Below are positions 1 to 11,411 of a DNA stretch of 64,000 nt, in pieces. Below the pieces are notes generated by a model. It saw only the letters and a list, made by a program, of their open reading frames with translations. It was not told the origin of the DNA and did not search any database. The stretch spans positions 10,094,333-10,158,332 of the forward strand of contig CM077831.1 in the NCBI GenBank assembly GCA_039720395.1, in the 5' to 3' direction. Positions within the stretch are counted from its first letter, which is position 1, and each line of letters opens with the position of its first letter. The translations under genes were made by a program, and so were the position numbers. This DNA is from Liquidambar formosana (taxonomy: Eukaryota > Streptophyta > Magnoliopsida > Saxifragales > Altingiaceae).

Positions 1-1191
1 ACTTGGTTATGAGATGACCAAACCCATCTTTTACTTGGTGAAGTGAAAGAGTTACATTTATAATTTGACTAATACATTGTGATGTATATAGTCATGTAGA
101 GCATGCATTCAATTACAGTAGACTCATCTTAGAATACCATAGCTCAATGGTGAATCTAAGAGAACGAATTGAACCCTATTAAGATATGGTTTGATCCATG
201 ATGAGTTTTACTAATGTATCGATCTAGGATATACCTTAAAATTGCTACATATTGATAATTTAGGGTTCACTCCAGTTTTGTCCCAATTATATCAGATATA
301 ATATGGGAAGAAACCCAACTTAAAGAAGTTAAGGCTTGGGCTTGTGCTACGTATGTCTGGAAACATAATGTAGACAATCTGGAAATACGGTCAAGTAAGT
401 GTTGAATTGTGGTGTATCCCAAAAGTGGTTGGGATAGTATTTCTATTACCCTAATGAACAAAAGTTGTCCATTAGGATGTTTGCTGGATTTTCTTGAGAA
501 AGAGTTCATTCAAGAAAGATGCAAAAGTAGATAGAATTTATAGAATTGTCTGTAAAGCCACAAACGAACAAAGATCCAACCCTTGTCTCTGTTGAGACAA
601 AACCCTTAACTACACTACAATCTTTTCATAGATCAAATTGGATATTTCTTAACATAAGAGAGATATTGTATCTCTATTAGAATGTGAAAGAATTGTTCTT
701 TGGTGATAAAGATCACCAAGATAATCCTATTGATTATGACTAGACGATGTTTCACATCAACTCGAGAAATGACTAAGAGTCATTAAATCCAATATGGATA
801 GGTAGAGACCTAAAAGGCTTGACTATTTAAGAATGTTTTCAACATAGGCAAAAAGTTGTCTATAAAGAAACTTGTTTGATAATAGTTATGCTGAAATCCA
901 TTTGGATCTTGTTATCTATAAACACACATTTTGAATATAAGATATGTCAAAAAGGATATAAAGATGTTATATCAAATGGTGAAAAACCATAAAAGTGTGT
1001 AAGTTATAGAAGTCTATTAATAGACTACAAGGTTCTCATAATTAGAACATCTATAAAGTTGAAGTAATCAAATTGTTTGATTTCTCTCATTGTATAGATG
1101 GACCATGAGTGTATAAAAGGTTAGTGGGAGTGCGATCGTTTTTCTTTATCCTAAGTATGGATGACATCATAATCATTATGAATGATATATG
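1..1191 (+). mobile_element. Copia element H: truncated integrase/reverse transcriptase fragment
   Basis: This stretch aligns by eye, nearly base for base, with 44778-45971 of element B and 57957-59165 of element D. It is therefore a third plus-strand copy of the same Copia family, cut by the window start on the left and by a breakpoint near 1191 on the right. It covers the end of the integrase region and part of the reverse transcriptase. Stops and frameshifts interrupt every frame, so it encodes nothing intact. The rest of the pol end and the 3' LTR expected after 1191 are absent. Confidence 0.8.
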
Positions 1192-2588
1192 ATATTCCAT
1201 GTATATTAACTAGCTAGAGTGTTAATACATGATAAAAAGGCTACCTTTAACATGCAATAAGCCTAACCCATATGAAAACCTAGTTTAAGCTTGAATAGAG
1301 AAGGAGAATACCTTATTCTCTCTCAAACACTCAAGTATTAATGCATAAAGTGGCTCCCCTTGTGTTTGTAATTGTTCGTGGCTCCTCAGGTCTTTAGAGT
1401 GAATCAAACCAACCCGAATCCTCCTCTTTGTCAAAGTGGTATCACAGCAAAGAGATCAAAACTCACTCAACTTTGAAAAGAAATAGAAAACAAAAAAGAG
1501 AACAAGAGAAAAGAAAAGTGATTTTCGTCACTTTGCAGCAGCAGCAACTTCAATCGCGTTTTTGGGTATGAAAACGTTGGATTTGGACAAAGCTTGTGAA
1601 ATACAAAGTTGTAGAGAATTGAATTATCTTTCTAACAAGACCAATTTCATCAAATTCTGACTTCGGATGAAAAAGTTATGATTAAAATACGACTGCTGGT
1701 TTTCAGAAAATCTGCTGCTGAATTATGACGAATTTCACTCCCTCCAAACCCTCTTCTCCTCTCCCTTGTTTAAAGACATTAAGAGAGTATTTATAGCTGA
1801 AATCTGGAGTTTCCCTTTCCTTCCTGGACTAGGTTTCCTTGGAGAATAATCAAAAGGTATTTTATAATGATAAAAGACTTCTAATCTGAATAAGAAAAGG
1901 AAATTGTCTTTTATAAAAATTGGGAGACTGACCGCTAACACGCATGCACATGTATCGTATGTGCGTACACACACTCATCACATACGTACACGTGTTAGTG
2001 TCATGATAAAAATGGCTAATTTAATAAAATAATTTTCTTTTCATTTTAACCAAAAATCTCATGCTGTGATTCGCACTAATTCTTCAAGGATAATCCGTAA
2101 ATAACCACACTAAACTCATCATCAGGCCATATCAAAATTGAACTTCATGAAACACTTTTGAGGGTAAAATGATGACTAATGAAAGTCAATTTGAAAAGAT
2201 TTGGTTGGTAATTGTGAGTCAATTAGAGCTAACCCAAGGAAGGGTCAATTAACCAACTTGAACTACATCGAGCCATTTTAATCCCGAGCCATTGACTTAC
2301 CAAATTGAACCTAGAAATACCTCATATGCATCCATATGAACTCCAATTGACAATTTGGAGATCATTCCAAGGTCAAATGAAAAGTTTGGGACTTAAAAGA
2401 CGATTATGCCCCTCAAGTCACAAAAGCTCTTATTATCCCTCAAGATCAACTCCAATTTGGACCAAAATTCATATCCATTGTCCTTGTGACTCTAGAAAAC
2501 TAATGCAAGTGACTAGACTCAAAAACAAAACAAAAACATGCATGAAATGATGAGCCCTAGTAAGGTGGTGCAAAAATGGGGTGTGACA
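1192..2588 (-). mobile_element. Gypsy-type LTR fragment (G)
   Basis: Read on the minus strand this begins TGTCACACCCCATTTTTG at 2588 and has a TATA-like GCTATAAATACTC at about 1797-1785. Its first few hundred bases resemble the start of element E on the minus strand (62889 downward), including the stretch rich in Cs and As around 2390-2580. The left limit is unclear. At 1436-1450 there is a primer-binding-site-like GTGGTATCACAGC on the plus strand, which fits a different small element or a chance match. No coding sequence is visible. The family call rests on similarity to E only. Confidence 0.5.
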
Positions 2589-3097
2589 ACAACCATGGTG
2601 TCTCAGGTCTAAGGATTACTTGTACCACTATAACAATGAGAAACTGATTGACAGGCAGGTTAAAACTCCATTCAGTTTATCTCATATCTTTGGTCACATT
2701 CAGTGTACCTATTCTTATAATAGGCACCCACTTGTTGGTTGTAGTGTCTCCACATAAATAGCTTGAGACTAGCTATCCTCCTATAGAGTCAACCTAACAA
2801 GTGCTAGTCCTATGGTTCATTACTGTCCATCATAGTGAACCTTCAACTGGGAATGATTTAGGAGTTTAGTACAGAGATATATTTACAGTCTCAAAATTAC
2901 AACCCTTTGTAATTTCATATTCTCAACTCTAACTCCATGGACATATTATGTAAATATAAATGATGCATATAAACATAATAGAATAAGCCCTTTTATTAAA
3001 TCAATAATAAATGTGACATATATAAATGAAATCAATTGATTGTTCCTAATCCCTAAACAATCATCTCCATGATTGGCTCTAGGGCATAATCCTAACA
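2589..3097 (-). repeat. Element F 3' LTR (truncated)
   Basis: This matches 10599-11107 with three mismatches. It starts TGTTAGG at 3097 on the minus strand and breaks off at 2589 inside the LTR, so about 1.06 kb of LTR is missing. Confidence 0.9.
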
Positions 3098-3110
3098 ATC
3101 TCCCACTTGC
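3098..3110 (-). other. Element F polypurine tract
   Basis: The minus strand reads CAAGTGGGAGAT directly before the TGTTAGG start of the 3' LTR. This is the expected place of the plus-strand priming tract. Elements B and D carry near-identical tracts at the same place. Confidence 0.75.
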
Positions 3111-5138
3111 ACTATAGCCAATCCACCATGTATCTTATACTCATATCCTGTCGGTGGTGATCCAACACACTTGGGTCATAGCTTTAGTAAAGGGGTCTTC
3201 TTTATTCTCTATTGTATTAAACTTCTATATGTATATGTCATCTCTTCCAATGATCTCTCTAATCACTTGGAATCGCCGCTTAAAGTTTGGACTTTTGATG
3301 AGACCGTGGATCCTTGTCTTGAGCACTAGCCTTATTGTTGTCACAAAAACAATAGTAAAGGCTTCTCAATGTCAGGAACCACTCCTAGTTCTGTAATGAA
3401 CTTACTCATCCAAACATGCAGCAATGCGCTCAAATTTACAGCTCCACCATTTAAGGTGAGAACATACCTCAATGTTGATCTCCTATCATCATCGTCAGAT
3501 TGAAAATCTGAATCCGTTATACCAACCATTTCAAGTTTCTTTCTCCATAGGCAAGGCATAGGTCCTTTAGTTCTTCTCAAGAACTTAAGGATAGCCATTG
3601 ACTGCTTCCCAGTGTTCCTTATCTGGGTTTACCTGATATTTGCTCGTAACATTTACAGCAAAACTGATATCTGGTCTTTTAGTTATAGACAACTTGATTC
3701 CATGTCTGACAGGAATTAGACCTCCGTTTGGAATCATGCATTTTGAACTCTTTCAAAATCTTGTCTATGTACTTCGATTGGGATAGACTTAGCATCCTTT
3801 AATATCTATCTCTTTAGACCTCTATTCCCAGAATATAGGATGCTTCTTCCAAATCTTTTATGGAGAAACTTTGTGAAAAACCAATTTTTCACTTTTGACA
3901 ACGTCTCTACATTATTCCTAATAAGTAGAACGTCATTCACTTATAGGACCATAAATGTGATCGTACTCCCACTAACCCTTTTTTACAATCATGGTACAAT
4001 GATGGGTTCTGTCTCAACAGGGACAGGGGTTGCATCAATGTTGGTTTGTGTCTCATTAGACAACTCTTTGAGTTCTATTTTCCTGTTGTTATCTCCTTCT
4101 TGAATAAACTCTTTTTCAAGAAAGATTGCAAACTTACAAACAAAACACTTTTTGTTCATCAAGATAATAGATATGATATCCTAAACTTTCTTTAGGGTAA
4201 TCCACAAACCTACATTTAAGTTATCTTGATTTCCAATTTGGTTGCACTGTATGTCTCTACATATGCAGTGCAACCCCATACCTTAACATGCTTAAGGTTT
4301 GGTGCTTCCCTTTCCATATCTCATATAGGTCCTAAGGGATAGCCTTGGTTTGAACTCTGTTTCACAGGTATGTGGCAATTTCTAGGGCATATCCTAACAA
4401 GGATAATATTAGGTTGTTGTAACTTATCATGGACCGGACCATATCCAATAAGGTCCTCTTCCTCCTTTCTGACACACCATTTAGTTATGATGTTCTAAGA
4501 GGTGTCCATTAGAATAGAATGCCTATTTGAACAAGTTGATCTGAAAGATCACCAGTTAAATATTCGCCTCCTCGATCCAATCGAAGAGTTTGATACTTTT
4601 ACTAGTTTGTTTCTCTACTTCAAATCTGAATTCTTTGAACCTTTTCAAATGTTTCAGATTTGTACTTCTTTAAGTATATGCACCTATACCTTAACAATTT
4701 TAAGTAAAGGTTCATAAAGTATGAGAAACTATTTCTCTTGTTCTCTTGGGTTTATTAGCATTCAATTTTAGAGCTATCATGTTTCATGCAATTCATATTT
4801 GCAAGGTAGTTTAGAAGATAAATGCTATAAATTCCAGAAGTAATGAACTCTTCATAAAAACATTTATTAAATCAAACTAAAACACTGTTTAGGCAAAACT
4901 GAAATAAAGATAATGTTTCTAAAAACTTCTGGAATGTCAAGATAGCTTATTAATTCTAAACTACTCCTTCAGGTAGAGTCAAGCAGCAAGTCCCATAGCT
5001 AATACAGCAACACTTTGCTCCATTCTCTACTCGTAGGGATATTCCGCTTCTACTCAGCCTTCTGCTTCCCACTAGATCCTGCATGGAATTCAAAATTCAC
5101 ATCAGAATTAAGTACCCAAGTGGAAGCAAAACTAACAT
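3111..5138 (-). pseudogene. Element F pol remnants (integrase, reverse transcriptase, RNase H)
   Basis: Only about 2 kb lies between gag and the 3' LTR, roughly half of what a complete Copia pol needs. The best preserved piece is at 3341-3598 on the minus strand. There, Copia RNase H signatures are readable (ILKFLRRTKG, TDSDFQSD, then MSKFITELGVVP), but frames change within it. Weaker reverse-transcriptase and integrase similarity lies between 3600 and 5000. No frame stays open for more than about 90 codons. The protease region directly after gag is not recognisable. This is a decayed and internally deleted pol. Confidence 0.75.
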
Positions 5139-6011
5139 TTAGTTTAGAGCATGATCCATACCTTCCGAAGGTCGGCTCTTTAGAGTATCCAGATACTCCC
5201 GGCAATTACGTTTCCAGTGCCCATCCTTGCCGCAATGAAAACAGGTTCCTTTGGCCTTGTCAGTATTACCTTTCTTGACACCTCCCTTTGGCTTCAAGTT
5301 CTTCTTCTTCTTCCCTTGGGTACTCTTACCCTTTCCTTTGCCCTTGCCCTTAGGCTTGGGCTTGGCCTTGGAAGTAGAAGCTCCATCAAATGCGAGCAAA
5401 GAACCTTTTCCCTTCTTCATTGTCTCCTTAGTCATCTTGAGCAAATTGTGCAGCTCGGGGAGTGTGGGCTCAAGCTTGTTCATATGAAAATTCATTATGA
5501 ACGGCCCAAATGAATCAGGAAGGGACTGCAGTATAATGTCTGAACACATATCAGCTTCAATGATCACATCAAGCTTTTCAAGCTGCTCGATATGGTTGAT
5601 CATTTTCAAGGTGTGATCAGTCACAGACGAACCCTCATTCATCCTTGCCTTGAATAGATCCTTGACAATATTGTACTTCGCGGTCCTACTTTGCTCCCCA
5701 TACAACTCTTGTAAGTGGAGAAAGATGTCGCGAGCACTCTTCATGGACTCATGTTGCTTCTGAAGATTAGGGCTCATGGATGCCATCATATAGCATCTTG
5801 CCTTCAAATCGTCGTCCATGCGCTTCTGAAAAGCGTCTCTCTCTTGCTGAGTTGCAGTCTCAGCCAGTGCCTCAGGAAGTGTGCCATCAAGTGTGTAGGT
5901 AATCTTTTCGGAAGTTAAAACTATTTTTAAGTTCCTCAGCCAATCAAGATAGTTTGGTCCAGTCAAACGGTTGATGTCCAATATTTTGGATAACGGGTTG
6001 AGGTGAGCCAT
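5139..6011 (-). CDS. gag: Copia Gag polyprotein, intact ORF
   Basis: This is a complete 290-codon ORF on the minus strand. Gag is the structural protein that coats retrotransposon RNA and forms the virus-like particle in the cytoplasm. Residues 1-210 match the usual Copia Gag fold (UBN2-type), including NYLDWLRNLKIVL near residue 20 and a helical region with HLQELYGEQSRTAKY. About residues 213-248 are very rich in Lys, Gly and Pro and should bind nucleic acid. A complete CCHC zinc knuckle, CFHCGKDGHWKRNC, occupies about 257-270. The stop follows 20 residues later, so Gag ends as its own protein and is not fused to protease. The equivalent region is broken in B and D, so this is the only intact gag of the family here. 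Confidence 0.9.
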   Translation of the reverse strand: MAHLNPLSKILDINRLTGPNYLDWLRNLKIVLTSEKITYTLDGTLPEALAETATQQERDAFQKRMDDDLKARCYMMASMSPNLQKQHESMKSARDIFLHLQELYGEQSRTAKYNIVKDLFKARMNEGSSVTDHTLKMINHIEQLEKLDVIIEADMCSDIILQSLPDSFGPFIMNFHMNKLEPTLPELHNLLKMTKETMKKGKGSLLAFDGASTSKAKPKPKGKGKGKGKSTQGKKKKNLKPKGGVKKGNTDKAKGTCFHCGKDGHWKRNCREYLDTLKSRPSEGMDHALN

Positions 6012-6182
6012 TTCTATGAACTACATATAAAAAATTAAATAGAGAATTAGATTTCATTTTTAATCCATAATGATCGGGTCTTTAATCATATGGTACCTCC
6101 CACTATTTTATCAAATTCCATACACCCTCTGATGGAATTCGGGAATCTCATTCCTAATGGGGATTGGGGTCCCACTATGACC

Positions 6183-6500
6183 TAGAAGCCTCACATGTTA
6201 GTTTCTTGACTTCTAACCCACAGTAAGAAGACAACTCTTTGTCTATTGCTTCATAAGCAAATTCCAATCGTTCTGCCTCTAGGGTACATACTCCTCACAT
6301 GTTAGTTTCTTGGAATACTTCCCTAGTTAAGTTAAACCCATCATTCACACAGGTATGTTTCACCAAATATATACCTCACATGTTAGTTTCTTGGTATATA
6401 CCAGCTTAGGCATCCCATGATATCTATATATGTGATAGTTTCAAGTAATGTCTTTAATATGGGTAGCTCCTACATGTCTGCAGCCAGGTACCCACATTAA
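6183..6500 (-). promoter_or_regulatory. Cluster of four stem-loops in the element F leader
   Basis: On the minus strand, 170-490 nt before the gag start, four inverted repeats each enclose exactly 17 nt. Order in the transcript: 6454-6500 (15-position stem, one mismatch, loop GGCTGCAGACATGTAGG); 6366-6402 (10-bp stem); 6279-6326 (two-part stem, inner GTATTCC with GGAGTAT, outer CTAGGG with CCCTAG); 6183-6215 (8-bp stem). The last three share the identical loop AAGAAACTAACATGTGA while their stems differ. B and D have the same arrangement at 43429-43745 and 56608-56922. Seen: pairing, equal loop length and constant loops. Inferred: an RNA element of the genomic transcript. Confidence 0.7.
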
Positions 6501-9500
6501 GGGACGTTAGATGATCCTATAATGATGGAAGGCAATGAAGAATCCATTCCCTAATGTATTCTCCATTTCCAACTTAATATTAAAATAGAGGGGTTTTAAG
6601 GGTCTCATCAAATTAACTAATCTAACATACATCTCATGCATTTAAATAAGAAATATATATAACAACATTATATATAATCCAATCATCGATATTAGTCCCT
6701 ATAAGGTGACATATAACGATCTTTGGATTTGGAGCTATCTCTATTAATCTCATTAAAAGCTCCCACTATGATGATTATGGACTTTAAGAGGATTCAATCC
6801 AAGCCAATGAATTGAATCCTAGGTCTAAGGTGGGTGTAGGTGATCGTAAAACATTAATTCAAAACATAGCATACTCTCTTGAAAGTCTTCTCCAAGCTTT
6901 CAAGTCCTTCAATCTCCTCCATTAGCTTGATAGTCTCCACCATAGGCTTGTTGGGCTCCACCATGCTCCTTTAGGTCCACCATGCTCCTTAGTGCGCTCT
7001 TGATTACATAACATTTACATAATGTAAAGAAAGGGATACATAAGGGGAATGTGGGGTACATAAGAGAATGATAGAGAGAGAGAAGAAGGTGGCATGCAAG
7101 CCCCAAATAAATAATATATCACCAAAAATTAACAACTTTTGAAAAATTATACAACCCATTCATAAGATGGCCAATCACAATTGGTTTAAGGTATAGTCCA
7201 TAATCATCATCCATCCATAACCATACAATCACATTGCATAATAAAGGAAATAACTGTAAGCAATAAACATATGGGCATTCATGGTAACTCTATTGATTGG
7301 TTTTCATTAATCTCATTAATGTGTCCTAATCTTATTAGGAGATGCATAAGTTCCTGATTTAATTAAGTCTTAACATTTAAGACATTTAATTTCAATTAAT
7401 CAAATCAATTAAAACATTTAAAGTCCCCTAATTAAATTCTAATATCAAATATTAGGATCTCTTTAATTAAACAAAACAATTTTATTTAATTAAAATTTCC
7501 AGATTTTTATTTAATCCTAAATTGTGTTTTAAACCATTTAAAACAATATAAAATTAATCACCATTAATTAAATAATCAATTTTGGAATTAAATAAAATCA
7601 TTTTATTAATTAATTAGTGCATTAGGGTTTCCTAAAACCCTAAACCCTAAATGCATTAACTCTAAACCCTAAGTGTAACCCTAATGCATTAAATGCCTTT
7701 TGATTGGTCAATTAATGGCCAATCATTTAAACCCTAGGTTTATACGGTATTAATGATTAGGATTACGGTTTAATTAATGCCACCTAGGATATTAATTACT
7801 CCTAATTAATATGCACTAATTAGGGTTTCTAAAACCCTAAACCTTAAACGTATTAAATGCCAATGATTAATTACTAAACCATTAATGATCATGATTGGTC
7901 ATTAATGACCAAACATTTAACCCTAGGTTAGACACATTAATTACTAGGTTTAGTTATTAATTAATGCATTAATAGAATTATGGTTTAATTAATATGAATT
8001 AGGGTTTCCTAAACCCTAAACCCTAGACATCATAAATGCACTTAATTATACCCTAATGATTAATAACCATGATTGGTCAATTAATGACTAATCATTAAAC
8101 ATTTTAATTAAGGTAATTAATAGTCAATTAGGGTTTTTAATTAATGCAATTAATGAATTAGGGTTTCATCATTAATGGGAATTAGGGTTTCCTAAGAAAC
8201 CCTAAGGCTGCTGCCACCTATAGTGGGCTGCCATGGCTTAGCAAGGCTGCCATGGCTTGGCCAGGCCATGGGAGGCCATGGCCAGCAAAGGGGAACTCAA
8301 GCCAGGGTGTGGGCCAGGCCCATGGACACATGTGGAGTGGCCAAGAGGGCTGTCTTCTTCAAAAAAACATTAGGGTTTCAAGAACCCAGTGCTGGCACCA
8401 CCATGGGAGGACCTCCAAGGTCACAAAAGTTTCTAAAACTTAATCAATTTTACTCCACCATCAAAACCAGCTTTTGTATCATGTCCCTACATGAATTACT
8501 AAGCTAATTGAAGTGGTTTGGATGATCAAATCATCCCCAATTGTTCTAAACAATTCAAGAACAGTAGGCTGTCCAGAATTTGACAACACACTGTACCTGA
8601 TCACAAATTGATTTAAAAACCCAGAAAGATGATTAATTCAGGTTACCAAATTATTTTTCCTAGCATCCTACATGTCTTAGGAAACTAATAAAATTGGTTT
8701 CATGCAATTTGGAGTTCCCTAGCTCAAGATATGAACAAAACTCCATTGATGACTTTCTGCAGAAAAACAGCCGGCTGTGTTCTTCCAAGAAATCAAACTT
8801 TTTGATTCTTTATGCATCAAGACTCTTATAAAACTTAAAGAAAATCATACATACATTATGTATAATGATCCTATAAAGAATATACATCAATTTTACAGAG
8901 GATTCTATACAAAACAGTAGCAAGAACCACAGGGTTTCTAAAACCCAGATTCAAACTCCATGTGTTCTTCCTATTCCTTTTGTCTTGTTTTAATTCTCAT
9001 GCATCCCTATGCTTGAGAAATCACTATAACATCTTTATGTGAATTAATTACAGCCATCTCATGTCTTAATTAAACCAAAACAAAAACAAAATACAAAAGA
9101 GAGCAACCTAGGGTTCCAAACCCTAGGTTCGGCCTCCATAGAAGAAACCCTGGTTTCTTCTTCTTCTGTATATATCACATGCTTCTCAAAAATTCCAGAA
9201 TTAATGTTAGAAGAATATTAGAAGAGGAGAAGAGGGAAAAACAGCCTAGGGTTCAAAACCCCAGGTTCGGCCATGAAGAAGAAACCCTAGTTTCCTCCTT
9301 CTTCTTCTCCAAAACTGAAACCTATTCAACTCTTTGAATTTCCAGCAGCCCTAAAACTATTTTAGAAGAGGAGAAGAAGAGATAAACACCTAGGCTTCAA
9401 TAACCCTAGGTTCGGCCATGAGAAGGGAATCAATTAGATGCATGAACATGAATCTCAATTCATTAAACCAATCAATTTACCATGAATTACAGCCCATATG

Positions 9501-9521
9501 CAGTTTGTATTAGGCATAACC
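6501..9521 (-). other. Element F 5' leader, non-coding
   Basis: Apart from the stem-loop cluster this leader has no supported gene. It contains several short CCCTAAA-like strings (about 7620-7700, 7820-7840, 8000-8030), long AT-rich stretches built from AATTAA words, and a GC-richer patch near 8215-8410. At 6909-7000 there are repeated words around CATGCTCC, which recur in B (42880-42960) and D (56060-56120). The ORFs present are short and not conserved in frame between copies. Confidence 0.6.
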
Positions 9522-9537
9522 ATGGCTCTGATACCAC
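9522..9537 (-). other. Element F primer-binding site
   Basis: The minus strand reads GTGGTATCAGAGCC directly after the 5' LTR end. This is the usual Copia site complementary to the 3' end of initiator methionine tRNA. Confidence 0.85.
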
Positions 9538-11107
9538 TATTGGGAATCAAACTAGAGAGGAAAAATACAAAGGCGGAATTTTAAATTTTTCCTATGATTC
9601 CCAAACCCATGAATCTTAATTATGCTTAATACAAAAACCATAAACCTAACTACCAAGAGAGTTAGGGTACTTACAGTTGAACAAGTCTTCTCCTTTATGC
9701 TCCAAGCTTTGTCTTCTGATTGAGCAGTCCAAGTGCACTGCCTCCAACAGTATCCACACCTAGCTTGAGCAAGTTGTCCTTTCCTTTTTCTTCCTTAGGG
9801 TTGCTAGAGGTGGAGAAGAGGGAGAGAGAGAGAGAGAGAGGTGAAATTTTCGGCCAGCACTTGGGAGCCTCCAAGAGTGCTTCAAGTGATGATGTCATCA
9901 CATCATAAAAGGCTTTAAATAGCCTCCAAATAGGGCCGGCCAAGGGGGGTCTCCAAACCCTAATCTAATTTGTGTAATTACTCTTAATTACACAATTAGC
10001 CCACTAGTTTGCATCAAATACAAATTAGCCCCTTAAAGAACTTTTCTTTAATCACTTATGCCCTTTCTCTCATAGACAATCAAGCTCTCTTAGCATGATC
10101 AGTGTGTGACCCATTGGGTTCACATCATTAAGTAGTAGGGATAGCACGAAGTGTGCACAATGGAACACTTTCCATTAAGGGTCTAATTGAAACTCCTTTC
10201 AATTCCCTAATTGATTATAACTCATTTATATCAATTAGGGCTTCTACTAACCATGAGTAACACCTAGCATATGGCTCATGGTGTGGTCCTTAATGAGGTG
10301 AATAGTCATTTACAAAGAACCCTTCTGTTATAGTTTACAGGTTACAATTCCATCCTTCCATCAACACAATGTCTCCAATTGAACTAATAGGACATGGAAG
10401 TCTGTCAAGTCCCTAGTTCAATTACTTTATACTCATTCATTAATATCAACTCAATGATGAACTTATGGAAACTCCTTTCCATATTCATTCTACCATGGGC
10501 CTTCACATACATAGCAGTAGGGCCAATGAACACCCTTACAGACCCCTGAATAGGATCTGCACTTAGTGTTATCAAACTTCTAAAGCTACATGTATAAGAC
10601 AACCATGGTGTCTCAGGTCTAAGGATTACTTGTACCACTATAACAATGAGAAACTGATTGACAGGCAGGTTAAAACTCCATTCAGTTTATCTCATATCTT
10701 TGGTCACATTCAGTGTACCTATTCTTATAATAGGCACCCACTTGTTGGTTGTAGTGTCTCCACACAAATAGCTTGAGACTAGCTATCCTCCTATAGAGTC
10801 AACCTAACAAGTGCTAGTCCTATGGTTCATTACTGTCCATCATAGTGAACCTTCAATTAGGAATGATTTAGGAGTTTAGTACAGAGATATATTTACAGTC
10901 TCAAAATTACAACCCTTTGTAATTTCATATTCTCAACTCTAACTCCATGGACATATTATGTAAATATAAATGATGCATATAAACATAATAGAATAAGCCC
11001 TTTTATTAAATCAATAATAAATGTGACATATATAAATGAAATCAATTGATTGTTCCTAATCCCTAAACAATCATCTCCATGATTGGCTCTAGGGCATAAT
11101 CCTAACA
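9538..11107 (-). repeat. Element F 5' LTR
   Basis: This LTR is 1570 bp, starting TGTTAGG at 11107 and ending CCCAATA at 9538; other copies end CCCAACA, so one base has changed. A GA microsatellite at 9820-9841 and a purine/pyrimidine-rich stretch near the end correspond to the transcribed leader part. Confidence 0.9.
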
Positions 11108-11411
11108 CAATCTACTTTTAAGGGCAATGTTCTCACATGCCTCAAACTGATAAGTTTTCTGTTATTACTAGTAGTTTCCATATTTTATTTCCAACAATTA
11201 ACTACAATGAAAATAACTTTATCTCTATTGTTTACCTGTAAAGACAAGAAACCAAAATTGTAGATAGATCATGAAATTAAATATTTTAATTGTGGGTTTT
11301 TTTTTTCTTCAGATGAAGGATAGTAACCCTTGTAGTATAGTTTTTATAGAAAACATCTTTGTATTCTGTATAGAATTTGGATAGCAAAGAATTAAAAAAA
11401 TTTCAATGGGG

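Larger units (their letters stand above)
2589..11107 (-). mobile_element. Copia LTR retrotransposon F (young, defective)
   Basis: Two direct repeats bound this element: 9538-11107 (5' LTR) and 2589-3097 (truncated 3' LTR). Both begin TGTTAGG on the minus strand. A primer-binding site follows the 5' LTR and a purine tract precedes the 3' LTR. The order on the minus strand is LTR, leader of about 3.5 kb, gag, remnants of pol, LTR. The shared 509 bp of the two LTRs differ at only three positions by eye, so the insertion is recent. Gag is open but pol is broken and too short, so the element must have depended on proteins from other copies. The left end of the 3' LTR is lost at the junction with G, so no target duplication can be shown. 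Confidence 0.9.

Noticed and set aside
1436..1450. A complete small TRIM element starting at TGTTAATACATG near 1221
   Set aside because: The PBS-like site is suggestive, but no second copy of the presumed 215-bp LTR was found.
5217..5513. Plus-strand ORFs opposite gag
   Set aside because: They are shadows of the minus-strand gag and have no family signature.
6183..6402. The repeated 17-base word as a plain direct repeat or CRISPR-type spacer array
   Set aside because: Each copy is bounded by its own complementary arms, which a plain repeat would not need.
7620..8030. CCCTAAA strings as an interstitial telomere
   Set aside because: The words are few, degenerate and scattered within the leader of a Copia element, with the same kind of words in element B (41840-42240). 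They are not a tandem telomere array.
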